The notes: generated by a model from the sequence alone, not told the origin. Counted from the stretch's first letter, positions 27,069-34,807 are shown. The stretch is DNA of 60,908 nt from Candidatus Poribacteria bacterium (GCA_028824685.1 JAPPCZ010000057.1:1-60908); one strand, 5' to 3'. Numbers and translations are program-made.

Positions 27069-29210
27069 ATGAAAAACAAACTATTTTTCATTCTAACTGT
27101 CCTCTTGACGATATTTGCTTTTACATCAAACATCTTCGCTCAAGACCACACACGTTGGGGGTTACCCGAAGGTGCGAAAGCGCGGCTTGGCAAAGGACAT
27201 AACCGTGAAATTGCGTACTCCCCAGACGGCTCTAAACTGGCAGCGGCGAATAGCTTTGGTGTTGGGATATATGATGCACAAACAGGTGAAGAACTGGACC
27301 AATATACTGGACATACAAGATATCTCACAAGCGTAGCGTTCAGTCCTGACGGGAAAACCCTCGCAAGTGGAAGTGGGGACAAAACTATCCGGCTGTGGGA
27401 TATTGCTACAGGCGAAGAAAAAAGAATACTCAGAGGGCATACGGATTGGGTCTTTAGCGTAGCGTTCAGTCCGGATGGAGGGACACTCGCAAGTGGAAGT
27501 GAGGACAGCACCCTCCGTTTGTGGGATGTGGCTACAGGCGAAGAAAAGAGAATAATCAGAGGACATACGGATTGGATAGAAAGCGTAGTGTTCAGTCCGG
27601 ATGGAAAAACTATCGCAACTGGAAGTAAGGACAAAACTATCCGTTTGTGGGATGTGGCTACAGGCGAAGAAAAAAGACAACCTAAAGGACATACGGATAG
27701 GGTCCTAAGCGTAGCGTTCAGTCCGGATGGAAAAACTATCGCAACTGGAAGTGGGGAAGTTTTCATAGGTCAGGATGTTACCACCCATCTGTGGGATGTG
27801 GCTACAGGCGAAGAAAAAAGAATACTCAAAGGGCATACAGGAGATGTCAGAAGCGTAGCGTTCAGTCCGGATGGAAAAACTATCGCAAGCGGAAGTCGGA
27901 ATGGCATCCGTCTATGGAATGTTGCTACCGGTGAGGAAAAAAGAATACTCAAAGGATATATAGCATGGATAGAAAGCGTAGCGTTCAGTCCGGATGGAAA
28001 AACTATCGCAACTGGAAGTTTTGACGGTGCCATCCGGCTGTGGGATGTTGCTAACGGCGAAGAAAAGAGAATACTCAAAGGACATACGGATTGGATAGAA
28101 AGCGTAGCGTTCAGTCCGGATGGAAAAACTATCGCAACTGGAAGTCGGGACAACACCATCCGGCTGTGGGATGTTGCTAACGGCGAAGAAAAAAGAATAC
28201 TTAGAGGACATACGGATAGGGTCCTAAGCGTAGCGTTCAGTCCGGATGGAAAAACTATCGCAACTGGAAGTGGGGAAGTTTTCATAGGTCAGGATGTTAC
28301 CACCCATCTGTGGGATGTGGCTACAGGCGAAGAAAAAAGAATACTCAAAGGGCATACAGGAGATGTCAGAAGCGTAGCGTTCAGTCCGGATGGAAAAACT
28401 ATCGCAACTGGAGGTTTTGACGCTACCATCCGGCTGTGGGATGTGGCTACAGGCGAAGAAAAAAGAATACTCAGAGCACGGACAGGAAATATAACAAGCG
28501 TAGCGTTCAGTCCAGATGGTAACACACTCGCAAGTGGAAGTGGGGACAAAACCATCAGGCTGTGGGATGTGGCTACAGGTGAAGAAAAAAGAATACTCAA
28601 AGGACATACAGGGGTGTTCGGGTGGATAAAAAGCGTAGCGTTCAGTCCAGATGGAAAAACTATCGCAAGTGGAAGTCATGACAGGACCATCAGGCTGTGG
28701 GATGTGGCTACAGGTGAAGAAAAGAGAATACTCAAAGGACATACGGATAGTGTTGAAAGCGTAGCGTTCAGTCCAGATGGAAAAACTATCGCAAGTGGAA
28801 GCCCGGACGGCACCATTCTCTTATGGGATTACGGATCCCATGCTGATGAGAAAGATGTAGATGAGCCGTCTTCCGTTGAGTCACGCGGCAAGAAACTTGT
28901 CACACTCGGGCAGATAAAGCGTAACCAACTGTTCCAAAACTATCCGAACCCGTTCAACCCGGAGACGTGGATACCGTATCGTTTAGCAAATGCCAGTGAC
29001 GTGCAGATTACGATCTATGATGCACGTGGCACTGTGGTCCGCCAACTTGATTTGGGGCATCAACCGGCAGGTACATATCAAACGCGTGGGCGTGCAGCGC
29101 ATTGGGATGGCACAAACGAGAGCGGTGAAAAGGTATCAAACGGTGTCTATTTCTATCAACTGCAGGCGGACAATATGTCGCTCTTGCGCAAAATGTTGCT
29201 TTTGAAGTAA
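27069..29210 (+). CDS. Secreted WD40-repeat protein with T9SS-like C-terminal sorting domain
   Basis: A 713-residue exported protein. Signal peptide at 1-25 (cleavage after IFAQ). Thirteen WD40 blades of about 42 residues follow (about 40-600), most reading GHTDxVxSVAFSPDGKTIATGSxDxTIRLWDVATGEEKRIL, enough for two propellers. Blades 5 and 9 carry the same insertion (EVFIGQDVTTH) and belong to a perfect 203-bp DNA duplication. A linker (about 605-620) leads to a final domain of about 90 residues starting QNYPNPFNPETWIPYRL, with GTYQTRGRAAHWDGTNESG, and ending SLLRKMLLLK: the FlgD-like/type A sorting domain seen on proteins exported by type IX secretion. Role inferred: protein interaction at the cell surface. 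Confidence 0.88.
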   Translation: MKNKLFFILTVLLTIFAFTSNIFAQDHTRWGLPEGAKARLGKGHNREIAYSPDGSKLAAANSFGVGIYDAQTGEELDQYTGHTRYLTSVAFSPDGKTLASGSGDKTIRLWDIATGEEKRILRGHTDWVFSVAFSPDGGTLASGSEDSTLRLWDVATGEEKRIIRGHTDWIESVVFSPDGKTIATGSKDKTIRLWDVATGEEKRQPKGHTDRVLSVAFSPDGKTIATGSGEVFIGQDVTTHLWDVATGEEKRILKGHTGDVRSVAFSPDGKTIASGSRNGIRLWNVATGEEKRILKGYIAWIESVAFSPDGKTIATGSFDGAIRLWDVANGEEKRILKGHTDWIESVAFSPDGKTIATGSRDNTIRLWDVANGEEKRILRGHTDRVLSVAFSPDGKTIATGSGEVFIGQDVTTHLWDVATGEEKRILKGHTGDVRSVAFSPDGKTIATGGFDATIRLWDVATGEEKRILRARTGNITSVAFSPDGNTLASGSGDKTIRLWDVATGEEKRILKGHTGVFGWIKSVAFSPDGKTIASGSHDRTIRLWDVATGEEKRILKGHTDSVESVAFSPDGKTIASGSPDGTILLWDYGSHADEKDVDEPSSVESRGKKLVTLGQIKRNQLFQNYPNPFNPETWIPYRLANASDVQITIYDARGTVVRQLDLGHQPAGTYQTRGRAAHWDGTNESGEKVSNGVYFYQLQADNMSLLRKMLLLK
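27686..27888 (+). repeat. 203-bp perfect direct repeat (copy 1) within the WD40 gene
   Basis: Positions 27686-27888 are identical base for base to 28205-28407 (copy 2), offset 519 bp, which is exactly 173 codons. It covers one blade with the EVFIGQDVTTH insertion and most of the next blade. Identity this perfect inside already repetitive WD40 DNA points to recent unequal recombination or gene conversion. Confidence 0.9.
28205..28407 (+). repeat. 203-bp perfect direct repeat (copy 2) within the WD40 gene
   Basis: Second copy of the unit at 27686-27888. The flanking bases diverge at both ends (AAAGGAC versus AGAGGAC on the left, CAAGC versus CAACT on the right), which defines the unit length. 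Confidence 0.9.
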
Positions 29211-29321
29211 TACCATTTCTAACAAATAATGTCTCTTTTTGTAGCACAAACTTTTAGTTTGTGTCCTAAGATATTACAATCATAACAACCGTAAATGAGA
29301 CAATAATTAATAGAAATGGTA
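29211..29321. mobile_element. MITE-like element of 111 bp with 25-bp terminal inverted repeats
   Basis: Left end 29211-29235 begins TACCATTTCTA and ends GTCTC; the right end 29297-29321 is its inverse (21 of 25 positions match, the outer 11 and inner 5 perfectly). Both ends carry TA outside CCATTTCTA, as would follow TA target duplication by an IS630/Tc1-mariner type transposase. No coding capacity. Inside is a second small hairpin, GTAGCACAAACTTTTAGTTT followed by GTG, related to sequences at 32930 and 60870. The element abuts the stop codon of the WD40 gene. Confidence 0.55.
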
Positions 29322-29460
29322 TAAGGTATAACAATAGACATTATAATGATTTAATCGAATGTGCATGATAACACTAAGACCGAAATATAGTCTAAATAGT
29401 TCAATAACGACTTGTGCTAGTTACGTGGGAGTTTTGCTGTTTTTCACAACTGTTGATATT

Positions 29461-29555
29461 CTGTAGGCGGTGAATGCCTAAATGGCGTTCATACCGTTGA
29501 TTTCGATCTCCGAATCGCGACCCGTTGTAGTCGGGAATCGGAGTTCCCTCCTACC
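29461..29555. repeat. Dispersed palindrome family A, complete, with GAATGCC hairpin
   Basis: CTGTAGGCGGTGAATGCC-TAAA-TGGCGTTC and ATACCGTTGATTT lead into CGATCTCCGAATCGCGAC, then a spacer and GTCGGGAATCGGAGTTCCCT plus CCTACC. It combines both hairpin types found at 22042-22138 in another order. The rest of the gap 29322-29670 holds nothing else I can identify. Confidence 0.8.
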
Positions 29556-29670
29556 TTTGAGATCGTCAGGTATCGGAAAAGTTGCGGAATTCAGACTCAA
29601 CGAGACAGATATGTGAAATATAAACATACTAAATGTTAACTGGCACAACGCGTTTCAATAGGAAGGAACA

Positions 29671-30495
29671 ATGGCTACATTAGACCAACGCCTTAAAGCA
29701 TATAAAACCGATGGCTTCGCTATCTTTGAGAAAGTTTTTGACGAAACACAGATGGAACTTTGGAAAGAGAAGCACCAAGAACTTTCTGCAGCACACGACG
29801 GGCAAACATGGTTCGGCAACACGCTTGAATTAGCACCTGAACTGATGTGGCCCGCTGTCTCACATCCGACTATACTTGAGTTTATAGAAAAAGTGATGGG
29901 GCCCTTTGTGCAGTTAGACAATCTAACGCTTGCCGCGTTTCCCTCAATTGAACCTGAAAAAGCTGAGGGTAGAGTCTCCGGATGGCATCGCGATCGGTGG
30001 GCGCATGTGCCTTTTACCGACGCTTATCATCGCCCCAATGCCATCAATGCAATCTCATACCTACAAGACCTCACGGATGAATTTGGTCCATTACGCGTTA
30101 TTGTCGGTTCGCACCGAAAACCAATTACTATTGAAGATGCTGACCGTGGAATTCCACATCCTGATGAAACCATCATCCACATGAAAGCGGGTGATGTTGT
30201 TATTACACATAACGGTCTCATTCATTCTGGCACACCAAATACCTCCGGGCATCTACGCTTCTTTTTCAGTATCTATTACAATTTGACATGGCTCAAACAC
30301 ACTGATCACCACACCGGACCGCATACACAAAAACTGCTTGCGGATGCAAAAGAGGCAAACAACCATCAACTAATGCGCCTGCTCGGTGTTGACGAGCAGC
30401 TACAACCGCGATGCAACTCAGGCTTTCTCCAATCTGACGAAGAACGGTGGGAAGCATGGGCAGCTGCAGACCGCGCAGCTATAAAGGAGGAATAG
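29671..30495 (+). CDS. Phytanoyl-CoA dioxygenase (PhyH) family protein
   Basis: A 274-residue Fe(II)/2-oxoglutarate dioxygenase-like protein. The complete facial triad is readable: His106 and Asp108 in GWHRDRW, and distal His185 in HNGLIHSG, followed by an Arg (GHLRFFFS) for the 2-oxoglutarate carboxylate. VIVGSHRKP is the family's conserved GSH loop. GGAAGG precedes the ATG. It is 3 nt upstream of a second PhyH gene and probably co-transcribed with it. It resembles that neighbour in layout but not closely in sequence. Substrate unknown; hydroxylation of a small metabolite is likely from family knowledge. Confidence 0.9.
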   Translation: MATLDQRLKAYKTDGFAIFEKVFDETQMELWKEKHQELSAAHDGQTWFGNTLELAPELMWPAVSHPTILEFIEKVMGPFVQLDNLTLAAFPSIEPEKAEGRVSGWHRDRWAHVPFTDAYHRPNAINAISYLQDLTDEFGPLRVIVGSHRKPITIEDADRGIPHPDETIIHMKAGDVVITHNGLIHSGTPNTSGHLRFFFSIYYNLTWLKHTDHHTGPHTQKLLADAKEANNHQLMRLLGVDEQLQPRCNSGFLQSDEERWEAWAAADRAAIKEE

Positions 30496-30498
30496 GCA

Positions 30499-31245
30499 AT
30501 GGCTGAAGGACCTGTAGTACCACCAACGCTCAACGTTGAACTTGATCACCAATTGCAGCAAGAGGTAAATTTCTTCCTAAAATGGGGTTACCTTATTGTC
30601 AATGACGCGGCAACCCCCGAACAGATTGAATCGTTGCGTAACGCGCTTGATGAAAGTTATGAACGACGCGACAAAAGCCAATTCATCGGTGAATTGCTTG
30701 AAGAGGATGATAGATTTGCATTTTTGCTTGACAATCCACCAGTGATGAAACGGATGGAAGCGATATTGGGGACGTGTGTGCAGCTGCACAGTGCAACTGC
30801 CCGTATTGTAGAACCGGGAACACCTGACCAAAACTGGCATCGCGATGGTCCATGGCCAGTTGACCCTTTTGGCACACCCTATGGAAGTTTACCTGCCCAG
30901 ATAAACTGCGGCTACTATCTTGACGAAGTTACTGATGAAAAAGGCCCGACTGTTGTACAGCCTGGCAGCCATAGAGCACCGTTCCGTCCTCCGCCAAGTC
31001 CAGTCCAGCTTCCTGACGAAAAACGTGTGTTAGTTTCCCCCGGACAAGCAGTTATGTTTGATGGATGGACGTGGCATCGTGGTGCCGCTAATACTTCATC
31101 GCAAAGCCGACGCGTTTGTTTGATGTGTTATCAGAATGCCTGGATGAAATCTCGCGAACCCTTTAACGGGCCGCGCGTAACGAAACTTCGCGAAGAAGGT
31201 ACACCACAGCAAAAACTGCTGCTCGGTGCTATCCCAAAATGGTAA
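30499..31245 (+). CDS. Phytanoyl-CoA dioxygenase (PhyH) family protein
   Basis: A 248-residue second PhyH protein with an intact triad: His114 and Asp116 in NWHRDGPW, distal His193 in WTWHRGAA, and a following Arg pair (QSRRVCLM). VVQPGSHR is the GSH loop. AAAGGAGG lies 7 nt before the ATG, a strong ribosome-binding site located within the end of the preceding PhyH gene, which implies a bicistronic message. The sulfatase-fold gene follows after 122 bp that contain one half palindrome. Confidence 0.9.
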   Translation: MAEGPVVPPTLNVELDHQLQQEVNFFLKWGYLIVNDAATPEQIESLRNALDESYERRDKSQFIGELLEEDDRFAFLLDNPPVMKRMEAILGTCVQLHSATARIVEPGTPDQNWHRDGPWPVDPFGTPYGSLPAQINCGYYLDEVTDEKGPTVVQPGSHRAPFRPPPSPVQLPDEKRVLVSPGQAVMFDGWTWHRGAANTSSQSRRVCLMCYQNAWMKSREPFNGPRVTKLREEGTPQQKLLLGAIPKW

Positions 31246-31279
31246 TGCAAGTAGTTGGCACAATCCTTTTCCAATCCTC

Positions 31280-31306
31280 TTGTAGGAGCGATCTCCGAAT
31301 CGCGAC
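31280..31306. repeat. Half copy of dispersed palindrome family A
   Basis: TTGTAGGAGCGATCTCCGAA followed by TCGCGAC. Single arm only, between the PhyH gene and the sulfatase-fold gene. Confidence 0.8.
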
Positions 31307-31367
31307 TTATAAATATAAGGGACAAAACATAGGCACGAGGATTGTGCCATAACCAACGGAGAATTAT

Positions 31368-32822
31368 ATGAATATCGCTTATATTGTTATTGACACCTTG
31401 CGCTACGACCACATCGGCGCAAATGGCAATGATTGGATAGAAACACCTAACATCGATCGATTCGCATCTAAAGCATGGGCTTATGATCGTGCCTTCTGTG
31501 CAAGTTTTCCGACAATTCCTTACCGAACCGATGTTATCACGAGTCAATACGGTGCACCTTTCCATTCGTGGAAACCCCTAAGACATGAACGTCAAACATT
31601 GCCGTGGACACTCGCACAACGCGGTTATGCCACACAACTCATTCACGACACACCACATCTTGTCAATGGCGGACATAACTTTGATTGGCCCTTTCATGCA
31701 TGGACATTTGTTCGTGGTGCAGAAGTTGACCGTGATTGGATTATGGATACCGTTCCGTGGCCAGACAATTGGGTTAAGGAATCACTTTTTGATTGCCTTG
31801 ACGATCAAGCATTTCAATCAAATATGCTCCGAAGTTACGCGCGTGCTAACCGAAATCGTAAAAAATTGGAAGATTGGAACTGTGCCAAACTTTTCAACAC
31901 AGCAGCGCAATTCCTTAAAGACAATGCTAAGCGAGAAAATTTTTTCCTTTGGGTAGACTGCTTTGATCCTCACGAACCTTGGGATGCACCACCAGAGTTC
32001 ATGAAAAAATATGACAAACGCCCAGGCTATGATGGAAACATTGACCCTCGCAGTCTTGGTGGTAGGAACAAACCGAGTCTGTCTGATGAGGCAAAACAAC
32101 ACATCAAAGCACAATATTCTGCAAAGTTGACATGGATGGATCACTGCTTCGGGCAATTCTTAGACGCTCTGGAATCTACTGGACTTGACAAGAATACCGC
32201 TGTTATTTTAACAGGGGATCACGGCACAAATGTTGGTGAACGCGGTTCGTTTGGCAAAGGACAACCTGTGCGTGAACAGGAAGGACACGTCCCCCTTTTT
32301 GTACGTTTACCAGAGGGAGATGCAGGACGTAGCAACGTTATCGTGCAACCACAAGACTTCTTCCCAACTATTTTGAGCATTCTCGGTGAAGACTATCCCG
32401 AAGGCATTGTCGGACACGATTTTTTAACACCTGCCCGTGAAGGTAAATCAGGTGAAAGAGAACTTGCACTATCAGGTGGAAGCGTTGAGAGATGGAAACA
32501 AGCATCAAATAAAGAAAAATTCGTCCTCTTTACCGCTTTCGATCAAGATTGGAGTTTGGAAGTAGCCACAAAACCTGAAAATTCCAAACTTGTTAAACTC
32601 GGCGAGTTAGAATATGTTCAGGATCAACATCAGGATATTGTTGCGAAACTACACGCTGCTGCTGTTGACGAAATAGAAAGTCGCGGCACCGATCCCGCAC
32701 TCATCGCATGGCTCCGAAGTGGTGGTGAGGATGCTTTCCCTGAAAATCCCAATTATTGGGATGGGTACCCTGGACCTGACGGATTCCGTCCCTATTTCGG
32801 AAAACTTTATTCTGGAGAGTAA
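31368..32822 (+). CDS. Sulfatase/alkaline-phosphatase-fold hydrolase with Thr at the nucleophile position
   Basis: A 484-residue protein of the sulfatase family by overall layout. The metal-binding start is IDTLRYDHIG (residues 8-17), ETPNIDRFASKA is typical, and a second metal site is GDHGTNVGERGSFGKG with Asp284-His285, where the sulfatase Lys is also present. The usual formylglycine motif C/S-x-P-x-R is replaced by T49-I-P51-Y-R53 in CASFPTIPYRTD. No signal peptide, so probably cytoplasmic. In the superfamily Thr serves as nucleophile in phosphatases and phosphodiesterases, so a phosphoester, phosphonate or other substrate is as likely as a sulfate ester. GGAG lies 6 nt before the ATG. Confidence 0.85.
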   Translation: MNIAYIVIDTLRYDHIGANGNDWIETPNIDRFASKAWAYDRAFCASFPTIPYRTDVITSQYGAPFHSWKPLRHERQTLPWTLAQRGYATQLIHDTPHLVNGGHNFDWPFHAWTFVRGAEVDRDWIMDTVPWPDNWVKESLFDCLDDQAFQSNMLRSYARANRNRKKLEDWNCAKLFNTAAQFLKDNAKRENFFLWVDCFDPHEPWDAPPEFMKKYDKRPGYDGNIDPRSLGGRNKPSLSDEAKQHIKAQYSAKLTWMDHCFGQFLDALESTGLDKNTAVILTGDHGTNVGERGSFGKGQPVREQEGHVPLFVRLPEGDAGRSNVIVQPQDFFPTILSILGEDYPEGIVGHDFLTPAREGKSGERELALSGGSVERWKQASNKEKFVLFTAFDQDWSLEVATKPENSKLVKLGELEYVQDQHQDIVAKLHAAAVDEIESRGTDPALIAWLRSGGEDAFPENPNYWDGYPGPDGFRPYFGKLYSGE

Positions 32823-32849
32823 ACACCTATCCGACATTGTTGTGTAATA

Positions 32850-33266
32850 ACCCAAGTTGCTACCTACAAAATATTAAAGCTGCAGCACCATTTTTAATAT
32901 AGAATAGGGCATTTTTCGCAAGATTTCGTAGCGCAAACTGTTCGTTTGCGTTCCCCAGACACAATCTAAATGAAGATTAATTTATTAATTCGGTAATTTT
33001 TCATTATGCATATTCGGAACATTTTAAGGGATCTTCAGTTCTGTAGGAACGCTATGTTTATAGTAGCGCGGACGACCTCATCCCTTTAGTCCCGTAGGGA
33101 CGATATGTTTGGAAGCACATCAACAAAAAATATGCCGTTCCTACGGAACTCAAGAGGCGGTGGGTAACATTTTTCTATAAACATTGCGTCCCTACGGGAC
33201 TAAAGAGATTACCGAAATATTTATTTAATCTTCATACAGATTGTCTACATAGGTGGCAACTTAGGT
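32850..33266. mobile_element. Non-coding inverted-repeat element of about 417 bp with nested repeats
   Basis: The outer arms 32850-32866 (ACCCAAGTTGCTACCTA) and 33250-33266 are inverse copies (15 of 17 match), flanked on both sides by ATA. A second, inner pair of arms, 32961-32996 and 33209-33244, is inverse over 36 nt (30 match). On the right the two arm pairs are almost contiguous, while on the left they are separated by about 94 bp holding a GTAGCGCAAACTG...CGTTTGCG hairpin, as if another element had inserted there. The centre (about 33034-33205) holds four family B hairpin cores, two GTTC(C)..GGAAC type and two GTCCC..GGGAC type. No gene is visible. Together with 33302-33366 this fills the gap 32823-33416. 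Confidence 0.55.
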
Positions 33267-33301
33267 ATATAGTGGATTCTACAATTAACTTTACATCTGA
33301 A

Positions 33302-33366
33302 CTGTAGAGGATCTCCGATTCCCGACTAACAGTAGTTTCGTCACGATTCGGAGATCGCTCCTACAG
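33302..33366. repeat. Dispersed palindrome family A, complete copy
   Basis: CTGTAGAGGATCTCCGATTC and CCGAC, a 15-nt spacer, then GTCACGATTCGGAGATCGCT and CCTACAG. The two halves are inverse copies of one another. It is preceded by TATAGTGGATTCTACAATTA, a flank shared in degenerate form with the copies at 22042, 51282 and 60741. Confidence 0.85.
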
Positions 33367-33416
33367 AATATATGTAAACTTATTTACATAATTTACTATA
33401 ATATAGGGAATTGGTA

Positions 33417-33647
33417 ATGCCGAAAACAGATTTAAAACAACAAGCAGTGATGTTAATTGAGCAACTCCCTACTGAAAAACTCAGTGCTGCTATTGATTAT
33501 CTGACCTATTTGTACGATAAAGAAGCATGGAATGCCACACATGAATTAACAAGCAATGCAGAAATCATGAAAAGTTTAGAACTTGCTGAGGCTGATGAAA
33601 AAGTAGGTAGACTCAAAAATTGGAACGATGTTAGACATGACGTTTAA
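33417..33647 (+). CDS. Small antitoxin-like protein (orphan)
   Basis: A 76-residue acidic, helical protein. It starts with a DUF2281/antitoxin-like helix (DLKQQAVMLIEQLPTEKLSAAIDYLTYLYDKEAW) and ends with ELAEADEKVGRLKNWNDVRHDV, the tail type found on RelB/ParD-class antitoxins. The ATG at 33417 with AGGGAA upstream is preferred to the TTG at 33411. The start of a second overlapping gene (ATG at 33637, M-T-F-K-V) is exactly where a RelE-type toxin gene would begin, but that frame closes after 25 codons. The partner appears to be lost. Confidence 0.6.
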   Translation: MPKTDLKQQAVMLIEQLPTEKLSAAIDYLTYLYDKEAWNATHELTSNAEIMKSLELAEADEKVGRLKNWNDVRHDV

Positions 33648-33714
33648 AGTTGATCAGCGTGCTAACAAAGCGCGCCCACAAGGAATTGGAGAAAAACATG
33701 CCACACACATATAA
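33637..33714 (+). pseudogene. Possible remnant of a RelE-type toxin gene
   Basis: Starts with ATG ACG TTT AAA GTT overlapping the end of the antitoxin-like gene by 11 nt, a spacing and N terminus (MTFKV) usual for RelE/ParE toxins. After five codons the frame enters the family C hairpin at 33654-33679 and stops at 33714, inside the next gene. If real, all but the first five codons of the toxin have been deleted or replaced by the repeat. This is inference from position and five residues only. Confidence 0.3.
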
Positions 33715-34747
33715 AACTTGCCTCATCGGATGCGGACGGATGGGAGCAACCATTGATGACGAAGTCGCAGGTCGTGCCGATAGTTTCATCTGGCAACCTT
33801 TCTCACACGCTGCAGCTGCTGTGGCTTGTGAAAGAACTGATCTTGTCGCTGTTTCGGATGTGTTTGCGGACAAAGCCGAAGCCATTCGTGAACGCTACGG
33901 AGCTGAACGTGCCTATACAGACTATCAAGAGATGATAGAAAAAGAAAAACCTGATATCATCTGTATCGCAACCCGGCCCGGCCCACATGCCGAAATCACT
34001 GTTTTTGCTGCAGAAAACAACGTTAAAGGTATTTACTGTGAAAAACCGCTCTGCTGTTCTATGGAAGAGGCAGACATCATGGTAGATATTGTTGAAAAAC
34101 ACGGTGTTAAATTCAATTACGGCACACAACGTCGTTTTATGCCAATCTACCGCAAGGTACGCGAACTTGTTGAAGCAGGCGAAATCGGAGACATTCAGTG
34201 CACTATTGCACAATACGGTGCAAGTTCTGCACTCTGGGGATTAACACACGCTGCTGATATGCTCCTCTTCCTCGCTAAAGACCCAGAAGTTGACTTTGTA
34301 CAAGGCACGGTCTCATGCAAGGATTCCGATTGGGATGGTAATCGCCTAAATGTTGATCCAGCAGTCACCAGTGGGTATATACGTTTTTCAAATGGAGTCC
34401 ACGGGTATAATACTGCTGGCACTGGACCCGAATATGAGGTTTGCGGTACTGGCGGAAAAATTCGTATCCAAAACAACAGTAGAGAAATTCAATTCCGGAA
34501 GAAACAGGGAACTTTTTATGAGGATGTGCCGTTTCCAGAGGTATCTCGTGCTACTGGCACCGTGATGGGCATCACAGATGTAGCGGAAGCACTTGACGAG
34601 GACCGTGAGACGAAAGGTCCTGTTCATCTCGCGCGACGCAGTCAAGAGACATTGATGGGGATGATAGAGTCACATCGGTTGGGTGGTCAACGTGTCTCGC
34701 TCCCGATGGAAAATCGGAGTCTCTATGTTGGCAGGCGCGACTGGTAA
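33698..34747 (+). CDS. Gfo/Idh/MocA family NAD(P)-dependent oxidoreductase
   Basis: A 349-residue oxidoreductase beginning TYKTCLIGCGRMGATIDDE, a Rossmann start in which GxGxxG reads GCGRMG. The EKP motif is CEKPLCCSMEEAD. FNYGTQRRFMP and GLTHAADMLLFLAKDPE form the catalytic and dimerisation region. It closely resembles the protein at 50097-51176 in the unusual N terminus (GRMGATIDDE versus SRMGAFIDNE) and overall order, so the two are probably paralogues. The frame is open to TTG at 33650, but ATG 33698 has GGAG 6 nt upstream and the family N terminus begins there. Confidence 0.9.
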   Translation: MPHTYKTCLIGCGRMGATIDDEVAGRADSFIWQPFSHAAAAVACERTDLVAVSDVFADKAEAIRERYGAERAYTDYQEMIEKEKPDIICIATRPGPHAEITVFAAENNVKGIYCEKPLCCSMEEADIMVDIVEKHGVKFNYGTQRRFMPIYRKVRELVEAGEIGDIQCTIAQYGASSALWGLTHAADMLLFLAKDPEVDFVQGTVSCKDSDWDGNRLNVDPAVTSGYIRFSNGVHGYNTAGTGPEYEVCGTGGKIRIQNNSREIQFRKKQGTFYEDVPFPEVSRATGTVMGITDVAEALDEDRETKGPVHLARRSQETLMGMIESHRLGGQRVSLPMENRSLYVGRRDW

Positions 34748-34778
34748 TATTTGAAAAACTGAATCTGTATAAACTGTT

Positions 34779-34800
34779 AGGCGCGCCTACTTAGCACGCC
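34779..34800. repeat. Short GGCGCG hairpin of family C
   Basis: AGGCGCGCCTACTTAGCACG followed by CC: arms GGCGCG and CACGCC, 8 nt upstream of the moxR ATG. Compare 25213-25233 and, inverted, 33654-33679. Confidence 0.45.
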
Positions 34801-34807
34801 GATAAAT

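Noticed and set aside
27140..28742. Long open frames on the minus strand opposite the WD40 gene
   Set aside because: They are mirror products of the repeated WD40 codons (patterns such as LPVAIVFPSGLNATL repeat with the same period) and have no start signals.
27300..28850. CRISPR-like regular repeats
   Set aside because: The roughly 126-bp period corresponds to 42-residue WD40 blades inside one intact reading frame; there are no spacer-like unique segments and no cas genes.
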